From: Salinisphaera sp. T31B1
GTDB lineage: Bacteria; Pseudomonadota; Gammaproteobacteria; Nevskiales; Salinisphaeraceae
Length of the DNA: 64,000 bases
Assembly: GCF_040361275.1 (NCBI RefSeq)
Contig: NZ_APNH01000001.1
Span: forward strand, 620,001 to 684,000
Reading direction: 5' to 3'
The translations under genes were made by a program, and so were the position numbers. The notes under the pieces were generated by a model. That model made no database searches. It saw nothing but the letters and a program-made list of their open reading frames with translations, and was not told where the DNA came from. This document shows, piece after piece, positions 28,352 through 37,286 of the stretch; the first letter of the stretch is position 1, and each line of letters begins with the position of its first letter.

Positions 28352-29581
28352 TCAGACAGGGGCAGGATGGCGCGCGACGGCCACCGGCGTATCCCGGATC
28401 GGCCAGTGCAGGGCCGCGGCCAGCAGCGCGAGGGCGATCGAGGCGATCCAGGCCTGATCGTAACTGCCGGTCACCCGATACGACCAGCCCGCGGCCCAGG
28501 CGCCGAAGAAGCTGCCGAACTGATGGCTCATGAACACCACGCCGAACAGCAACGACAGATGCCGGACGCCGAATATCTGGCCGACCAGCCCGCTGGTCAG
28601 CGGCACCGTTCCCAGCCACAGGAAACCGATGGTCCCGGCGAATGTCAGCGCACTGGCCGACGACAGCGGCACCAGCACGAACACGGCGATCACTGCGGCC
28701 CGGGCCAGATACAGATACGACAGCACGTGTTTTTTGCTATAGCGGTCCGAGCAGTAGCCGAAGAAATACGAGCCGAAGATGTTGAACAGCCCGATGAGCG
28801 CCAGCGAGCCCGCGCCGACCGAGCCGCCCAGCCCGGCATCCGACAGATAAGCCGGCAGATGCGTGGACAGAAACGCGATATGAAAGCCGCAGACGAAAAA
28901 GCCGGCGTTGAGCAGAATGAAACCGGAATGGCTCACCGCGCCCCGGAGGGCCGCCCAGGATCCCTCGCCGAGCGTACCGTCGGCGGCCACGGTGTCCGGT
29001 TCGGCCCGGCCGGTTACCCCGCGGGCGAGCGCGATCATGAGTATCATCAGGCCGGCGAGCACCCACAGGGCAGTACGCCAGTCGCTGATGCCGATCAGTT
29101 CTTGGGTCAAGGGCACCACCAGGAACTGGCCGATCGATCCCCCGGCGGTGACGATGCCGAACGCCCGTCCGCGCTGATGGACCGGCACGACACGACCCAC
29201 AGCGCCCAGGATCACCACGAACGTGGTGCCGGCCAGCGCCAGGCCGACCAGTACCCCCAGCGTGAGGTTTACGCCCAGGGCGTTGCCCACGGTCGCGGTC
29301 AACGCCAGGCCCAGTGCATAGAGCACGGCGCCGGCGACGATCGTGCGACCGGCGCCCAGGCGATCGGCGAGCGCGCCCACCGACGGTTGGACCAGCCCGA
29401 ACAGCAGATTCTGAATGGCGATGGCCAGGCCGAAGGTTTCGCGGTTGACCGCGATATCGTGGGCCATGGGCAGCATGAACAACCCGAAGGCCTGACGGGC
29501 GCCCATCGACAGGGTCACGATCGCCGCGCCGCAGGCGACCATCACCCAGGGCGAGACACGACGCGCCGTCGGGGCGGTCAT
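28352..29581 (-). CDS. MFS transporter (OFA/monocarboxylate-type)
   Basis: The 409-residue protein has twelve hydrophobic helices, an early GARQAFGLFMLPM segment and GALADRLGAGRTIV as the loop 2-3 signature. A GRAFGIVTAGGSIGQFLVVP segment is typical of oxalate/formate and monocarboxylate-like MFS carriers. The second half has FGYCSDRYSKKHVL. It likely moves an organic acid, matching the tautomerase gene directly downstream. ATG at 29581 follows a GGAG tract. The in-frame ATG at 29602 is an alternative. The start overlaps the stop of a doubtful small ORF as ATGA. Confidence 0.88.
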   Translation of the reverse strand: MTAPTARRVSPWVMVACGAAIVTLSMGARQAFGLFMLPMAHDIAVNRETFGLAIAIQNLLFGLVQPSVGALADRLGAGRTIVAGAVLYALGLALTATVGNALGVNLTLGVLVGLALAGTTFVVILGAVGRVVPVHQRGRAFGIVTAGGSIGQFLVVPLTQELIGISDWRTALWVLAGLMILMIALARGVTGRAEPDTVAADGTLGEGSWAALRGAVSHSGFILLNAGFFVCGFHIAFLSTHLPAYLSDAGLGGSVGAGSLALIGLFNIFGSYFFGYCSDRYSKKHVLSYLYLARAAVIAVFVLVPLSSASALTFAGTIGFLWLGTVPLTSGLVGQIFGVRHLSLLFGVVFMSHQFGSFFGAWAAGWSYRVTGSYDQAWIASIALALLAAALHWPIRDTPVAVARHPAPV

Positions 29582-29904
29582 GCCGGGCCCGTCTCCAGGC
29601 ATTCGGGCAGCGCGATCGGCAAATCGCGGTCGGCTGTCAGACAGGCGTCCATACGCGGGCCTGCATCACGCCAGCCGGGCAGGGGCCTCGCCATCGGGCT
29701 GCAACGTTCGAGCCGCTGCAGCGTGCTGTGCGGGTCTCCGATCGCCCGCGCCACAACGGCGCCGGATTGCAGACGCGTGATAGGCCGCAGCAGCCAGCAC
29801 TGCGCGAGCTTCACTCCGGCCGATGCCGGCGGAGCGTCGCACGCCAAGCAGATCACCGAAGCGCTGGGTCGCCGCCGGCGGCAGGTACAGATCGTGTCGT
29901 CCAT
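29578..29904 (-). CDS. Possible small ORF upstream of the MFS gene, uncertain
   Basis: This open frame of 108 residues has no recognised family. Its last part (GDPHSTLQRLERCSPMA and a following proline-rich stretch) has third-position GC like a real gene, and its stop overlaps the MFS start as ATGA. An adjacent frame that starts at 29920 (MYMHGDGRHDLYLPPAA) also looks protein-like, so a frameshifted gene is possible. I rate it as marginal. This is also the only content of the 372-base stretch between the MFS and LysE genes. Confidence 0.3.
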   Translation of the reverse strand: MDDTICTCRRRRPSASVICLACDAPPASAGVKLAQCWLLRPITRLQSGAVVARAIGDPHSTLQRLERCSPMARPLPGWRDAGPRMDACLTADRDLPIALPECLETGPA

Positions 29905-29953
29905 CCCCGTGCATATACACCGATTGCAGGTTCGTGCACAGGCCCGGGTCGCG

Positions 29954-30580
29954 TCAGCCCAGCGCCAGCCAGAGGCCCACGGCCATCATCAACGTGCCGG
30001 CGATCCGGTTGAGCAGGCGGACGTTGCGCGCCTCGCGCAGGAAAAAGCGTGCCGTGCTGCCGCCTCCGGCATAGATGAGCAGCGCGATGAACTCGATCAC
30101 CAGTATGATGCCGACCAGCGCGATCAGCTGGGGCGCCAGCGCGCGGTCGGCATTGATGAACGGGGGCAGCAGGGCGATATCGAAGGCCCAGCCCTTGGGG
30201 TTGGCCACGGCCGTGACAAAGCCCTGGACGAGCAGCTGGCCGCGGCCGGCGCGCGTGCCGCTGTCGTCGTGCGTTTCGGGCATGGCCAGACTGCCCCTGG
30301 AAGCCCACATCATCACGCCGAGATAGATCAGGTATGCGCCGCCGGCCCATTTGAAGACCTCGAACAGCGCCGGATACCGCAACATGACCGTGGCAACGCC
30401 CACCACCGCGGACACCGCGGTCAGACCGACACCCGCGAGCTCGCCGATCATCATCCACAGGGTGCGGCGCACGCCCAGCGTCATGCCCAGGCCCATCGAC
30501 AGCGTCATGCACAGACCGGGCGTCAGCGACACCAGAAAGAACGTCGGTACGAACACCGACAACACAGATAGATCGATCAT
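29954..30580 (-). CDS. LysE/RhtB family exporter
   Basis: The 208-residue protein has six hydrophobic helices and the family's N-terminal TPGLCMTLSMGLGMTLGVRRT segment near residue 22, followed by a FKWAGGAYLIYLGVMMW stretch and a VANPKGWAFDIALLPPFI segment. These features define LysE-type amino acid exporters of the RhtB group, which release amino acids or derivatives from the cytoplasm. The substrate is unknown. The ATG at 30580 is chosen over an upstream in-frame start that adds a polar 12-residue stretch. Confidence 0.9.
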   Translation of the reverse strand: MIDLSVLSVFVPTFFLVSLTPGLCMTLSMGLGMTLGVRRTLWMMIGELAGVGLTAVSAVVGVATVMLRYPALFEVFKWAGGAYLIYLGVMMWASRGSLAMPETHDDSGTRAGRGQLLVQGFVTAVANPKGWAFDIALLPPFINADRALAPQLIALVGIILVIEFIALLIYAGGGSTARFFLREARNVRLLNRIAGTLMMAVGLWLALG

Positions 30581-30723
30581 GACGACAGAGGCTTCTAGAC
30601 GCCGTGGACACGGCATCGGGCGATCAACGGCCCGCTACGCTGGGTGCGGATTGGCGTTTTTGCAATAGCCCCGTTGCACTCCGGGGTCGCTGGTCCGGCC
30701 GGCCAGGGCGTCGCCTCGGGACG

Positions 30724-31947
30724 CTAGCCCACCAGGCCGAACACGTTCAGCAGCGTATAGCCGCCCAGCGCGGTGGCCACGATCACTACCAGGCCGCCGA
30801 GCAGATTGCCGATCGTTCCGTTGCGATAGTCGCCGAGCAGTTCGGTTCGATTCATCACCCGCAGAAGGAACACGGCGATCAAGGGCAGAAGCAGGCCGTT
30901 GGCGGCCTGGGCGATCACGATCGCCTGGACCGGACTCTGACCGAACCAGGCGAACACCACGCCAATGCCGATGATGACCGCCCAGATTGCCTGGAACCGG
31001 CGATTGGCCAGCTCCGCCGGCCACCCCAGTGCACCGGCCACGGCATGGGCTCCGGCCAGCGGCGCGGTGATCGAACTGGTCATGCCAGCGGCGAACAGCC
31101 CCGCGGCAAAAAACCATTTCGCATAGACACCCAGCAGCGGCTCAAGCTGTTCGGCCATCTGGGCGGCGCTGTCGACGGTGGCGCCCTGGCCATGAAAAGC
31201 CGCCGCCGCGGTAATCACGATAGCCAGGGTGATCAGCCCGCCGAGTATGATCGAGGCCGCGCTGTCCAGGCGCGACGCCTTCAGAGCCGATGCGGTGGGC
31301 AGGGAATCGGGCCATTTGTCCTGAACGGCGGCTGCATGGAGGAAGAAGTTGTAGGTCACCACGGTCGTGCCGATCAGCGCGATGACGCTCAGCCAGGCGC
31401 CGTCGGGCACGGCGGGGGCGAACAGGCCGGACGCGAGATCGCTCGGCGACGGGCCGATCATCACCGCGGTCGCAATGAATACCACGCTCATCAACAGCAC
31501 GAGTGCAATCAGCACCCGCTCGATAAGCCGGTAACGGCCGCTGGCCAGCAGCGCGAAGGCGGCCGCGCCGACGGCCAGCGCCCATCCGCGCGGTGACCCG
31601 CCCGTGATCGTGGCCAGACCGAGCGCGCCGCCGGTGAGGTTGCCGGTTTCGAACGCAGCGGTCCCGAAGCCGATGGCCACCACCACCAGAGCGATCGCCG
31701 CCCATCGCCACAGGCCGTGCCCGAAACTGGTGGCCAGTGCCTGGCCCAGCCCCAGCCGAGCGACGATACCCAGCCGAGCGCACATTTCCTGTAGCACCAG
31801 TGTCGCGGCGATAGAGAACAGCAGCGCCCATAAGAGCGCATAGCCGGTGGTCGCTCCGACCACGCTGGCGGTGGTGACGGTGCCCGGCCCGATAAAGGCC
31901 GCAGCGACCAGCAAACCGGGGCCGAACCGACGCAGGCGATCTGTCAT
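30724..31947 (-). CDS. Nramp-related divalent-metal transporter with altered metal-site motifs
   Basis: The 407-residue protein has eleven helices in the LeuT-like Nramp layout. Canonical Nramps carry D-P-G-N in the first helix and an A-x-x-M-P-H stretch in the sixth; here they read G20-P-G-T (FIGPGTVTT) and ALIGTTVVTYNFFLH near residue 190. The metal-coordinating aspartate, asparagine and methionine are therefore missing. Such variants are known as Nramp-related proteins in some bacteria, and their substrate need not be Mn2+ or Fe2+. No regulatory site was recognised upstream. The gene stands alone between the LysE and SDR genes. Confidence 0.87.
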   Translation of the reverse strand: MTDRLRRFGPGLLVAAAFIGPGTVTTASVVGATTGYALLWALLFSIAATLVLQEMCARLGIVARLGLGQALATSFGHGLWRWAAIALVVVAIGFGTAAFETGNLTGGALGLATITGGSPRGWALAVGAAAFALLASGRYRLIERVLIALVLLMSVVFIATAVMIGPSPSDLASGLFAPAVPDGAWLSVIALIGTTVVTYNFFLHAAAVQDKWPDSLPTASALKASRLDSAASIILGGLITLAIVITAAAAFHGQGATVDSAAQMAEQLEPLLGVYAKWFFAAGLFAAGMTSSITAPLAGAHAVAGALGWPAELANRRFQAIWAVIIGIGVVFAWFGQSPVQAIVIAQAANGLLLPLIAVFLLRVMNRTELLGDYRNGTIGNLLGGLVVIVATALGGYTLLNVFGLVG

Positions 31948-32090
31948 GGCGGCGAACCAATTACAGGATTCGCGGCCAGCATCGCACAGACCGGAGCTGG
32001 CCGATCGGGTCTAATCTAAAGTCGTCTGTCGCGGCGGCGCGTGGCCCGCTTAGGCTGGAAGCCAATCCAATCAATGGAAGGAAGCTGCAC

Positions 32091-32891
32091 ATGACCGAAC
32101 GACTCCGGGACAAGGTCGCCATCATCACGGGTGCGACGAGCGGTATCGGCAAGGCCAGCGCACGTCTGTTCGCCGCGCAGGGCGCCCAGGTGGTGCTGGC
32201 CGCCCGAGGCGTCGAGGCCGGCCAGGCGCTGGCCAACGAAATCGGCGACAACGCGATCTTCGTGGCCACGGACGTATCGCACGAGGCGGACATGTCCGCG
32301 CTGGTCGACGCGGCGATGAGCCGGTTCGGCCGTGTCGATTGTCTGTTCAACAATGCCGGGGCCGGTGAGCGGAGCACGGCCGAGACTATCACCGAAGCCG
32401 ATTTCGATGCGGTGATGCGGCTGCTGGCCGGCAGCGTGGCGTTCGGCATCAAGCATGCCGCTCGAGTCATGAAGCCCCAGGGCGGGGGCAGCATCATCAA
32501 CAACGCCAGCATCGCCGGCCATCGGCTGGGTCAGGGTGGCTACCTGTATTCCGGTGCCAAGGCGGCGGTGAGTCATTTCACCCGGATCGCCGGCGTCGAA
32601 CTGGGCCCGGCCGGGATTCGAGTCAACGCGATCTCTCCCGGTGCGATCGCCACGCCGATCTTCTGGGGTGGCTCGGCACGGGCGGCCACGCTCAGCGACG
32701 CCGAGAATCAGGCCAAGCTCGACAAGCTCACCGACAACCTTGCCCGGGCCACGCCGACGCCACGAGCCGGCCATGCCGATGATATCGCCCAGGCGGCCGT
32801 CTTTCTGGCCAGCGACGAGGCAACATTCATCAATTGTCACGATCTGGTCGTCGACGGCGGCCGGATTGCCCTGTTCAACGAGCGCCAATGA
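32091..32891 (+). CDS. SDR family oxidoreductase
   Basis: The 266-residue protein is a classical short-chain dehydrogenase: TGATSGIGKASA glycine loop near residue 14, FNNAGAG, serine in INNASIAG, and the Y153-SGAK157 pair with ISPGAIATPIFWGG following. It ends in DLVVDGGRIALF. The substrate is unknown; relatives include cyclopentanol-type and secoisolariciresinol-like dehydrogenases. A GGAAGG ribosome-binding site sits ahead of the ATG. The neighbours are unrelated. Confidence 0.92.
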   Translation: MTERLRDKVAIITGATSGIGKASARLFAAQGAQVVLAARGVEAGQALANEIGDNAIFVATDVSHEADMSALVDAAMSRFGRVDCLFNNAGAGERSTAETITEADFDAVMRLLAGSVAFGIKHAARVMKPQGGGSIINNASIAGHRLGQGGYLYSGAKAAVSHFTRIAGVELGPAGIRVNAISPGAIATPIFWGGSARAATLSDAENQAKLDKLTDNLARATPTPRAGHADDIAQAAVFLASDEATFINCHDLVVDGGRIALFNERQ

Positions 32892-33179
32892 GCCGCCGTC
32901 GGCGCCATGTGTGCATACAACATCGATAATTCAGGCGCGCTGGCGACGCGTGTGCCTCTTACGCAGGATTTGGGGCGCCAACGCTTGGGGCGGGCGCTGA
33001 CTCACCGGATGTTCTTTGTATCGACGAGCGAGCCGCCCGGCCGACCAATAGGGGCTTGGCAGGTAATCAAATGAAATTCGCGGGTTGGATTCGGGTGGGC
33101 GCCTCATAGTTGACTTAAATTTAACGTGAAACCACCTGTCGGCGTGTAGCCTGTGGGCTTTACCGTACGAGATCCCAGC
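32892..33179. other. Intergenic stretch of 288 bases
   Basis: Less GC-rich than its surroundings, with a local AT stretch (TTGACTTAAATTTAAC near 33110) that may hold a promoter for the methyltransferase; I could not find a matching -10 at proper spacing. A 55-codon open frame at 32907-33074 has no recognised family. Confidence 0.4.
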
Positions 33180-33845
33180 ATGCAGCAGACCGATGCGACC
33201 AAGCCGTTCCAGGGCGCCCGCAGCGGCCGAGTTTATCGACAGCGCCGCTATCGGGGTGTGTTCCAGCGTCTGGTCGCTTGGCGCGAACAACGCCTGGCCA
33301 GCGTCCTGCTGTCCGTGCCTCATGCCGGCTGCAACGGGCATATCGTGGATCTGCCCTGCGGATACGGCCGGTTCCTTCCGCTGCTGCGTCGTCGCGACTT
33401 CCGCGTGACCGGCATGGATCAATCCCAGGCGATGGTCGATCTGTACCGTCAGGACGAGGCCTTTCGCGACGGACGCGATCATGCCGAGCGGGCCGATGTG
33501 CTCGAGCCGCTACCGGTCGGTGCGGCATCGGCACGACGCGTGCTCTGTGTTCGGCTGTTCCAGCATCTGCATCATGGCGAGCTGCGGATACGGGCACTCA
33601 AGACGCTGGCGAACAACCGGCGCCAGATCGTGATGACCTATTACGACGACGCCTGTCTGCATTACTGGACCAAGCGGGCCGTCATGCGTCTCAAGGGGCG
33701 CAAGGTACGGGTGAAGATGATTCCCCGTCGGCTGTTCGAGTCCGAGGTCGCCGCGGCCGGCCTGCGTGTGATCAAGCGGGTGAAGCTGTTCCCCGGCGTA
33801 CATGCCCAGACCTGGGTGGTACTCGCCCCTGCCGGTAACGAATAG
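33180..33845 (+). CDS. Class I SAM-dependent methyltransferase
   Basis: The 221-residue protein has motif I as IVDLPCGYGRFLPLL near residue 55 and a GMDQSQAMVDLYRQD strand-helix that would bind the AdoMet ribose. The middle reads CVRLFQHLHH, and a C-terminal sheet follows. The acceptor is unknown. The N-terminus is rich in arginine. The ATG at 33180 is chosen over a GTG nine codons upstream because a purine-rich site (GAGATC) precedes it. It stands alone, oriented toward the TAXI gene. Confidence 0.82.
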   Translation: MQQTDATKPFQGARSGRVYRQRRYRGVFQRLVAWREQRLASVLLSVPHAGCNGHIVDLPCGYGRFLPLLRRRDFRVTGMDQSQAMVDLYRQDEAFRDGRDHAERADVLEPLPVGAASARRVLCVRLFQHLHHGELRIRALKTLANNRRQIVMTYYDDACLHYWTKRAVMRLKGRKVRVKMIPRRLFESEVAAAGLRVIKRVKLFPGVHAQTWVVLAPAGNE

Positions 33846-33994
33846 CCTGCGGCGGCCGCGGTGCTTCGCGTTCGACACGCGCGGCCGGCATGCGACGTTC
33901 GGTGCATTGTATACGGTTGACGCTAATGCAAGAATCGAAACGGTGTTTCACTATGCGGTTGCGTAGGGCAGCCGTTATCGACAAGGGCGATCGA

Positions 33995-35128
33995 ATGATG
34001 GGGAATAAAACGCTGCGTCACTGGTGTGTGGCCGTATTGCTGGCCGGCAGTGCGATCGGGGCAGGGGCACAGGAACTGCCCAAGACGATGATCTGGACCT
34101 CCTACGACCTGGGCGCCTCGGGCTACGCCGAAGCCTCCGCCATCGCGGATGCCTTTGGCCGGCAATACGGTACACGGGTACGGATCCAGCCGTCGGGATC
34201 GGGTATCGGCCGGCTGCAACCGGTACTGACCGGCCGCGCTGACCTCGGCTTCCTGGCGACCGAGACGTTCTTTGCCACCGAAGGGCTGTTCGACTTCGCC
34301 GATCGCCGCTTCGGCCCGCAGGATCTGCGCGTGCTGGTCGGCAAGCCCAACTCCTTCGATATGGCCACGGCCGCGGACGCCGGCATCGAGACGGTGGCCG
34401 ACGTCAAGGGCAAGCGCGTCGCCTACGCGGCCGGCAATCCCTCGGCGAATCTCAAGTGTGATGCAATTCTCGCCTTCGCCGGGCTGACCCGCGATGACGT
34501 GAACGCGATCATGTTCCCGACCTATGCAGCGGCCATGAGCTCGCTGTCGGAGAACAAGGCCGATGCCACCTGCACGGTGACTGCTACCGGTCAGATGTAC
34601 GAACTGGCCGAGTCGCCGCGTGGTATCCACTGGCTCACGCTCGATCCCGACGACCGCGAAGGCTGGGATCGTCTCAGTGCGGTCGCGCCGTTGTTCACGC
34701 CGGTCAGCGAAAGCCATGGTGCCGGGCTCAAGGAGGGTGAGCCGGTCGATATGATGGCCTATCGCTACCCGGTGCTGGTCACCCGTGGCGATACCAGCGA
34801 CGACGAGGCCTATGCGATTACCAAGGCGTTGGACGAGACCTACGACCTGTACAAGAACGCCACCGCCACGGCCTCGCGCTACGAGCTGTCCAAATCCGGC
34901 AAACCGCCGATCGATGCCCCTTTCCATCCGGGCGCGGTGCGCTATCTCAAGGAAAAAGGTATCTGGACCGATGCCGATACGCAGTGGAACGAAGCACGCC
35001 TGGCGCGTCTTGAGGCGCTGCGCACGGCCTGGGACAAGGCGGTCGACGAGGGTCAGGACATGAGCGACGACGAGTTCGCCGACCTGTGGGCCAAGCGTCG
35101 TCAACAGACGCTTGCGGGTCTTCAATAG
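33995..35128 (+). CDS. TAXI family TRAP transporter solute-binding protein
   Basis: The 377-residue protein has a signal peptide (MMGNKTLRHWCVAVLLAGSA, cleavage after GAGA) and then a TAXI-type type II binding fold: LGASGYAEASAIADAFGRQYG near the start, a VADVKGKRVAYAAGNPSANLK segment and a DAPFHPGAVRYLKEKGIW tail. Such proteins deliver glutamate-like or other organic anions to a fused DctQM membrane protein. No membrane component is encoded within the window, so this is an orphan receptor here. The double ATG at 33995 follows AAGGGCGA and is favoured over the upstream GTG-type starts. Confidence 0.9.
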   Translation: MMGNKTLRHWCVAVLLAGSAIGAGAQELPKTMIWTSYDLGASGYAEASAIADAFGRQYGTRVRIQPSGSGIGRLQPVLTGRADLGFLATETFFATEGLFDFADRRFGPQDLRVLVGKPNSFDMATAADAGIETVADVKGKRVAYAAGNPSANLKCDAILAFAGLTRDDVNAIMFPTYAAAMSSLSENKADATCTVTATGQMYELAESPRGIHWLTLDPDDREGWDRLSAVAPLFTPVSESHGAGLKEGEPVDMMAYRYPVLVTRGDTSDDEAYAITKALDETYDLYKNATATASRYELSKSGKPPIDAPFHPGAVRYLKEKGIWTDADTQWNEARLARLEALRTAWDKAVDEGQDMSDDEFADLWAKRRQQTLAGLQ

Positions 35129-35318
35129 TCGGCTTCGATGAGCGCGCGGGGCCGTTCATCCGGTCCCGCGCCGCAGGCCGTACGGGTCAGCCAGCGCCAC
35201 CGCGAGCCGATACAGCCGAGCGTCCTTGGCGAGCTGCCGTGCCGTGACGGCTATCGCGGCTTCAGTGGGTCGCACTACGGAACTGCAGGCCCAGGCCACT
35301 CGTCCTGGTCGGCGCCCG

Positions 35319-35798
35319 TCATTCGATGCCGTGGTGCCGCCGATGCAGAGCGCGGACCTGGGTATCGAACGGCGCGACCGGCCCGGCCACGGGTACGCCC
35401 GGCGCGATATCGCCGATCGGCCAAGGCGTGACCGGCGGGCGCGCGGCACCCATGGCGTCCAGCCAGGCCACCAGCTGCGCCGACGAGCTGGCATAGACGA
35501 TCCGGCCGAGCCCGACCCAGGCATGGGCCGCGGCGCACATCGGGCAATGTTCACCGGAGGTGTAGACCGTGGCCGCCGCGCGTTCGCGCGCACTCATGTG
35601 GGCGGCGGCCCATTGAGCCAGGGCGAGTTCGGGATGGCGCGTGGCATCGCCTGCGGCGATTCGGTTCCGGTCCTCGGCGCATACCCGGCCATGGGCGTCG
35701 ACCAGGACCGAGCCAAACGGTTCATCGCCGGCCGCCAGTGCCTCGGCGGCCAGTTCCACACAGCGTTTCAGATGGATTCTTGTCTGATCGTCGGTCAT
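35319..35798 (-). CDS. Nucleoside/guanine deaminase family protein (CMP/dCMP deaminase fold)
   Basis: The 159-residue protein carries the zinc motifs of the cytidine deaminase superfamily: RHPELALAQWA (HxE-type) near residue 54 and the EHCPMCAAAHAW (PCxxC) segment near residue 84. The GDEPFGSVLVDAHGRV start is typical of the guanine deaminase/nucleoside deaminase subgroup with an amide-binding pocket. Substrate is uncertain: guanine, a nucleoside or a pterin-like compound. The HPE in place of HAE is a common subgroup trait. It is not TadA, which carries an adenosine-34 context and other signature residues. Confidence 0.88.
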   Translation of the reverse strand: MTDDQTRIHLKRCVELAAEALAAGDEPFGSVLVDAHGRVCAEDRNRIAAGDATRHPELALAQWAAAHMSARERAAATVYTSGEHCPMCAAAHAWVGLGRIVYASSSAQLVAWLDAMGAARPPVTPWPIGDIAPGVPVAGPVAPFDTQVRALHRRHHGIE

Positions 35799-35968
35799 GG
35801 GTACTTCCGTGCGGTCATGAAGGTTCGGGCGCGGCCGCTGCCGGCGGCCAAGGCGAGTATTTCATGGCCGCCTTCCCCCGGGTGGTCGTGGCATGGCATT
35901 CAACTTGCTTTGTCCATGCCAGGAATGATGCCGGCATGGCTCGATGCCGGCCCCTGAAAGGATGGGCC

Positions 35969-37198
35969 ATGGAAGACAGGCAGCTCGCGAACCCGACCGG
36001 GACAGGCCGGCGGGCGCTGGCGCTGACCGCGGGCGGCGCTCGCGGCGCGTATCAAGCCGGTGTGCTTCAACGGGTCGGCGAGATATCGGCGCTGCGCGAT
36101 CGGCCGGTACCGTTCGAGATCATCACCGGTGCGTCGGCTGGCGCGATCAACGGTGCGGCTGTCGCGGCCTATTCCGAGTCTCTGGGGGCAGGTACCCGGC
36201 GCCTGGCCGATCTGTGGAGCGGACTGACCGTCCAACAGGTCTATCGCACCGGACCGGGCGCGGTATGGGCGAACGCGCGCCGGCTCGCTGCCGATTTCAC
36301 GATTGGCCGGCTGACGGGCAGCACGCATACTCAGGCGCTGCTGGATGCCACGCCGCTTCGCGCGCTGCTCGAGCGCGAACTGCCGATGGCTGGCGTTGCG
36401 CGGGCCATCGCCGCCGGCCGTCTGCATGCGCTGGCGATCACCGCGGCCGGCTATCATTCCGGCAAGTCCTATACCTTCATACAAGGCGTGCGAGGCCACG
36501 CGCTGTGGCGCAAGAGCCGGCGTATCGCGCTGGCCGCGACGCTGGAGGCGGCGCATGTCTGCGCCTCCAGTGCGATTCCGCTGGTCTTCGCCCCGGTGGC
36601 GCTGTCGACCGGATCCACCGTCGCCTGGTTCGGCGACGGTGCGATGCGCCTGACCAACCCGCTCAGCCCAGCGATCCGGCTGGGCGCGGATCGCCTGCTG
36701 GCTATCGGTATCCGTTGTCATCGTACCGCCGACGACTTGACCGATCGCGAACTGGCCACCGCCGCGCCCGACCTGGATTCGCTCGGGCTGCCCAGGCGGC
36801 CACCGTTGGCCCAGATCTGCGGTGTGTTTCTCAATGCGCTTTTCCTGGACCATCTCGATGCGGATATCGACCACCTGTTGCGTATGAACGCGCTGGTCGA
36901 GGCTTATACCGAACCGGGCGCGGCCCGACTCGCCGAGCTGCGCGAACCCATGCGCGTGATCGAGCCGCTGGTGATGTCGCCGTCGCAGGATTTCGCCGAA
37001 ATCGCGCACGGGCTGTTGCACCGGCTGCCGAGGACCGTTCGATGGATGCTCGACGCGCTGGGGCGGCCGGACCCCCGCAGCGCTGATCTGACCAGCTACC
37101 TGCTGTTCGACCCTGAATACACGCGTGCGCTGATCGATATCGGCTATCGCGATGCGAGCGAGCGTATCGACGAGATCGAGACGTTTCTGCGCAGCTGA
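35969..37198 (+). CDS. Patatin-like phospholipase
   Basis: The 409-residue protein has the patatin oxyanion loop LTAGGARGAYQAGVL near residue 20, nucleophile elbow ITGASAGAING (serine near residue 56) and the catalytic aspartate in FGDGAMRLTNPLSPA near residue 222. It should hydrolyse acyl esters of phospholipids. No signal peptide is visible. The C-terminal third (ADLTSYLLFDPEY, SERIDEIETFL) matches a subgroup of bacterial patatins and not the Pseudomonas ExoU type. The ATG at 35969 follows a GAAAGGAT site; the ATG at 35936 is a second choice. Confidence 0.9.
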   Translation: MEDRQLANPTGTGRRALALTAGGARGAYQAGVLQRVGEISALRDRPVPFEIITGASAGAINGAAVAAYSESLGAGTRRLADLWSGLTVQQVYRTGPGAVWANARRLAADFTIGRLTGSTHTQALLDATPLRALLERELPMAGVARAIAAGRLHALAITAAGYHSGKSYTFIQGVRGHALWRKSRRIALAATLEAAHVCASSAIPLVFAPVALSTGSTVAWFGDGAMRLTNPLSPAIRLGADRLLAIGIRCHRTADDLTDRELATAAPDLDSLGLPRRPPLAQICGVFLNALFLDHLDADIDHLLRMNALVEAYTEPGAARLAELREPMRVIEPLVMSPSQDFAEIAHGLLHRLPRTVRWMLDALGRPDPRSADLTSYLLFDPEYTRALIDIGYRDASERIDEIETFLRS

Positions 37199-37286
37199 GC
37201 CCCCGGGTATGCTGTCGGGCCCGTCTTCGATAGGTGCCTCCCATGACGACCCATTCGTACCCGGCATGCCGCCGGCCGCTGCTGCG

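Noticed and set aside
32907-33074. A 55-codon open frame between the SDR and methyltransferase genes
   Set aside because: No ribosome-binding site, no signal or family feature, and it lies in AT-rich spacer.
33110-33145. TTGACT as a -35 element for the methyltransferase
   Set aside because: No acceptable -10 hexamer at 15-19 bases.
33917-33945. TTGACG as a -35 element upstream of the TAXI gene
   Set aside because: The bases at the -10 position read ACGGTG or CGGTGT, which do not fit.
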